From Phocaeicola faecalis (GTDB lineage: Bacteria > Bacteroidota > Bacteroidia > Bacteroidales > Bacteroidaceae): 64,000 bases of DNA. Positions 61,412 through 64,000 of the stretch are shown piece after piece. The stretch lies in contig NZ_JADNRM010000003.1 of NCBI RefSeq assembly GCF_021730445.1, positions 62,001 to 126,000 on the forward strand. Reading direction: 5' to 3'. The notes beneath the pieces were generated by a model. That model saw only the letters and a list, made by a program, of their open reading frames with translations, was not told where the DNA came from and made no database searches. Within the stretch, counting starts at the first letter, position 1. Every line of letters starts with the position of its first letter. The position numbers were made by a program, and so were the translations under genes.

Positions 61412-63871
61412 TCACTTCTGCAGTTTCAACTTACGCGAAGCCTCCAAATTCCCCGAAACAGCCTTCAACACAAGCGTCTGAGAATCGGCCGTCGCAACAA
61501 GAAACGAAGCAACACCAGCTTCAGCTTTTATTGTAGCCGGACCGCGCACCTCGCCGCCTTGTAATACTTCCAGCCTTACTTCACGATTGTTCTCTCCAAA
61601 ACAATCGGTACCATGCAAATCCTTCAAGTTGACATAAACAATCAGCAAGTCACAACACGAGGCAGGCACACCGCTTTCAAAATAAGTGATATCCATCGCC
61701 TCAACTGCACCCGGTGTGCGGACAACATGTTCGGCCACAGCTTTTCCATCCTTATATCCTATCGCTTTTAATTCACCCTGCTCCCACTTGACATTGAAGA
61801 ACGTAAAGGGAGGAAAGTCGATATTCACAGCATTTCCGCCATCAGGACGCGATACATACTTTGCAGTAGACGGTTTGTTGTCAGGACGCTGACGTGCCAC
61901 TACTCGCCCGTTTAACAACAGTTGCACTTCATCTACATTACCATATACTTGCAATGTATCCGAAGAATCTTCCAGCCAATGGCTGTTGATAAAAACTTCG
62001 TATGCCATAGGTCCGGCAGGTGTAAAACTTCCTTTTTTTACCTGCGTACGGAAATAAAGCAGACCGAATTTAGGCAAACGGAACACATCAGCCAAACCAC
62101 TGTAACAGATATTGTCGCAACATCCCCGATTATAGTCATACATACTCCACACTGCGCCACCAATCGTCCAAGGATAATAAGCACGATAACGGTTATGACT
62201 CCACTGGGCATTCCAAGCGTTTTGCGTCATTGCATGGTCACCGTCTCCACGAGTCACTCGAGTCGTGCTATAATGTCCACCAAATTCATAATCATAATAT
62301 TCACGGATAAAGCCCGGTTTTCGGGTTGTATTGGGACGATTATATCCTTCCTCCCAATCATTATAGCATACATCGAAACCATCATATCCATAAGTATCGC
62401 CCGATGTATAACATTGGTCACCGGGAAATTCCTCATGAGCAGTCTGCACCGCTTGATCTTTCCAGTTTTTGGGAGGCCATGATTCATTAAGGGTTGTTTC
62501 CCACATAATGATAGAGGGATGGTTACGGTCACGGCGTATCAAATCACGAATATCCTTGTATGTATGATCAATGAACCCCTGTGCCTTATTGAAGAATTGC
62601 CATCCGGGAATCGGTTCAATAACCAGCAAACCCAACTCACCACAAGCCTCCAGCACAGATGGGTCTTGCGGATAATGCCCCAAACGCACCGTATTAAAAC
62701 CATTGTTACGTATCTGATACATATCGCGGTATTGCGCTTGGTCGGAAATGGCATTCCCCACATAAGGATACTCTTGATGCCGGTTGCTTCCTTCCAGTAT
62801 CAGAGGCTTGCCATTAATGACAAACCCTTTCTCGCGCGTCATTTCAATACGGCGTATTCCGATACGCGTATTCTCACAATCGGTAACTTCCCGACCGTCC
62901 ATCACCTCGGTACGCAATACATAGAGAGCAGGCGAGTCGGGATACCATAATTTAGGATTGTTCACTGCAAACTGCTGCGTATGATGCAGCGTAGTGCCGG
63001 CAGCCAAGACAAGCGGACTTTCCACCGAAGCCACTTTCTTGCCACATCCTCCTTTCTTCTTGCTCCATTCATAAAGAGTATGCCGTATAGTCAGATGTTT
63101 TTGTATTCCGGTTTTATTACTTACCTGTGTTTTCACCTTTACCTCAGCTTCCTGCTCCGATACCCGGGGATAAGTGACAAAGACTCCTCCTCCGGCCACT
63201 TCGTCCGCCATAATAGGATGAGTAATATGCACAGGCTGTTTTACGATGAGATTCACATCGCGATACAATCCTCCGTAGTAACAGAAATCAAGCGTCTCCA
63301 AAGGTTTGCCGGGAGGTATGAGCGGATTGTTCCGATTATCCAAACGCACCAATATTTCATTGGCGCGGTCGGCATGAAGCATTCCGGTAACATCCGCCAC
63401 AAACGGAGTATAACCACCGGAATGCTGTGTCAAGTGTTGTCCGTTCACCCATACGTCTGCCAGATGCATCGCTCCTTCAAATTCCAGCCAAAGTTGCTTA
63501 TCTATTTCTTTTCTACTGATATTTAACTGCTTACGATAATAGCATATCCCTTGCCACTGATGAAGTACAACAAGCGGTTCCACAAAAGGAGTATGTGGCA
63601 AATTGACCTGCTCCCATTTTCCCATCGAAAGCTGATTGAGTTCCAGTTCCAAAGTGTCCGGATGTACTGCCAAAGCCTGATTTTGTGCCTCTACATGTTG
63701 GATATTGAATTGTGAACTCCAATCAGAACCTTGATTCTTTATTTCAGTCAATTGTTGTTCCTTCTTCAAACGTTGGAACTCCCAATCAGCATTGATTTTT
63801 ATGCTTTGTGCGCCAAGCGGTAAAGCAAACAATAAAACGAATGCGAAAGATGCAATATTCTTTTTGTTCAT
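61412..63871 (-). CDS. Glycoside hydrolase family 2 enzyme (beta-galactosidase-like), exported
   Basis: The 819-residue protein has a signal peptide (to about residue 21, LPLGAQ), a sugar-binding jelly-roll (about 80-210; GAMHLADVWVNGQHL with HSGGYTPF), an Ig-like domain, and a GH2 barrel from about 340. The likely acid/base is E463 in TTLNESWPP, and E524 in FIREYYDYE is a candidate nucleophile. C-terminal beta domains follow. The GRASP-like loop of E. coli LacZ is absent, as in many Bacteroides GH2 enzymes that act on plant or host glycans as beta-galactosidases, glucuronidases or mannosidases; the substrate cannot be assigned. It stands alone with its own promoter. Confidence 0.88.
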   Translation of the reverse strand: MNKKNIASFAFVLLFALPLGAQSIKINADWEFQRLKKEQQLTEIKNQGSDWSSQFNIQHVEAQNQALAVHPDTLELELNQLSMGKWEQVNLPHTPFVEPLVVLHQWQGICYYRKQLNISRKEIDKQLWLEFEGAMHLADVWVNGQHLTQHSGGYTPFVADVTGMLHADRANEILVRLDNRNNPLIPPGKPLETLDFCYYGGLYRDVNLIVKQPVHITHPIMADEVAGGGVFVTYPRVSEQEAEVKVKTQVSNKTGIQKHLTIRHTLYEWSKKKGGCGKKVASVESPLVLAAGTTLHHTQQFAVNNPKLWYPDSPALYVLRTEVMDGREVTDCENTRIGIRRIEMTREKGFVINGKPLILEGSNRHQEYPYVGNAISDQAQYRDMYQIRNNGFNTVRLGHYPQDPSVLEACGELGLLVIEPIPGWQFFNKAQGFIDHTYKDIRDLIRRDRNHPSIIMWETTLNESWPPKNWKDQAVQTAHEEFPGDQCYTSGDTYGYDGFDVCYNDWEEGYNRPNTTRKPGFIREYYDYEFGGHYSTTRVTRGDGDHAMTQNAWNAQWSHNRYRAYYPWTIGGAVWSMYDYNRGCCDNICYSGLADVFRLPKFGLLYFRTQVKKGSFTPAGPMAYEVFINSHWLEDSSDTLQVYGNVDEVQLLLNGRVVARQRPDNKPSTAKYVSRPDGGNAVNIDFPPFTFFNVKWEQGELKAIGYKDGKAVAEHVVRTPGAVEAMDITYFESGVPASCCDLLIVYVNLKDLHGTDCFGENNREVRLEVLQGGEVRGPATIKAEAGVASFLVATADSQTLVLKAVSGNLEASRKLKLQK

Positions 63872-63922
63872 ATATATTTATATTAAGATGCCTTCCCAAA
63901 AATTAAAGCAATATTCAATTGA

Positions 63923-63930
63923 ACAAAGTT
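63923..63930 (-). promoter_or_regulatory. GH2 gene promoter, -7 element TAACTTTG (minus strand)
   Basis: Matches TAnnTTTG on the minus strand, about 52 bp before the start at 63871. The rest of the window to 64000 is AT-rich and shows no other feature. Confidence 0.6.
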
Positions 63931-64000
63931 AAATAGTTTCCCGCTTATTAAATATAGATTCATTAAAAAAAATGGTAAGTGGAGATTTACTAGTGAATAG

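Overview
The window is chromosomal DNA of a Bacteroides species. Evidence is the canonical Bacteroides -7 promoter hexamer-like element TAnnTTTG in front of many genes, the absence of Shine-Dalgarno sequences, a complete Sus starch system, LES-type surface lipoproteins (Cys followed by acidic residues), SusC/SusD and PF14905-type outer-membrane receptors, an NVEALA-family peptide and a FucR/FucI/FucP set. Gene order (gyrB next to the malQ/sus cluster) differs from what I remember of B. thetaiotaomicron, so another species is likely; I cannot name it.

Layout. 1-2166: 3' end of rpsT, a long intergenic stretch, then an NVEALA peptide followed 3 bp later by a six-bladed beta-propeller lipoprotein. 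2473-4437: gyrB. 4802-24929: an expanded starch locus with malQ, an inner-membrane MFS sugar transporter, the regulator susR (minus strand), susA, and susB-C-D-E-F plus a GH13 lipoprotein in the susG position. A 17-bp element is identical upstream of susA and susB and lies exactly 46 bp before each -7 element: a strong candidate SusR site. 25171-27049: a single-RRM RNA-binding protein and a PagL-like lipid A deacylase. 27492-32517: an uncharacterised TPR/helix-turn-helix membrane regulator, a six-TM protein and a TonB-dependent receptor.

32575-41226 (minus strand): a porin, a DUF3109 protein, a tandem pair consisting of a normal TPR-linked histidine kinase and a kinase-like protein whose phospho-acceptor His is Asn, then gpmI, then a second kinase-like protein with the same His-to-Asn change. 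41465-45789: fucR, fucI and fucP, without fucA and fucK; a 144-bp MITE-like element lies where they would be expected, and a second copy is 1.7 kb further on in a repeat-rich 1-kb gap that also carries 21-bp and 22-bp tandem repeats.

46791-50323: rnhB, a second propeller lipoprotein, an exported YhcH-family protein and a two-gene LysO exporter. 50471-60636 (minus strand): the rimP-nusA-infB-cvpA-sufB-sufC-sufD-sufS cluster, with a terminator-like hairpin in the rimP leader and two related palindromic repeats, one on each side of the cvpA-suf block. 60775-63871: a small membrane protein and a GH2 glycosidase.

The parts most worth following up are the kinase/pseudokinase group, the NVEALA-propeller pair, the orphan TPR-HTH/receptor operon and the SusR-box architecture. 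No RNA genes, CRISPR arrays, phage genes or transposase genes were recognised.
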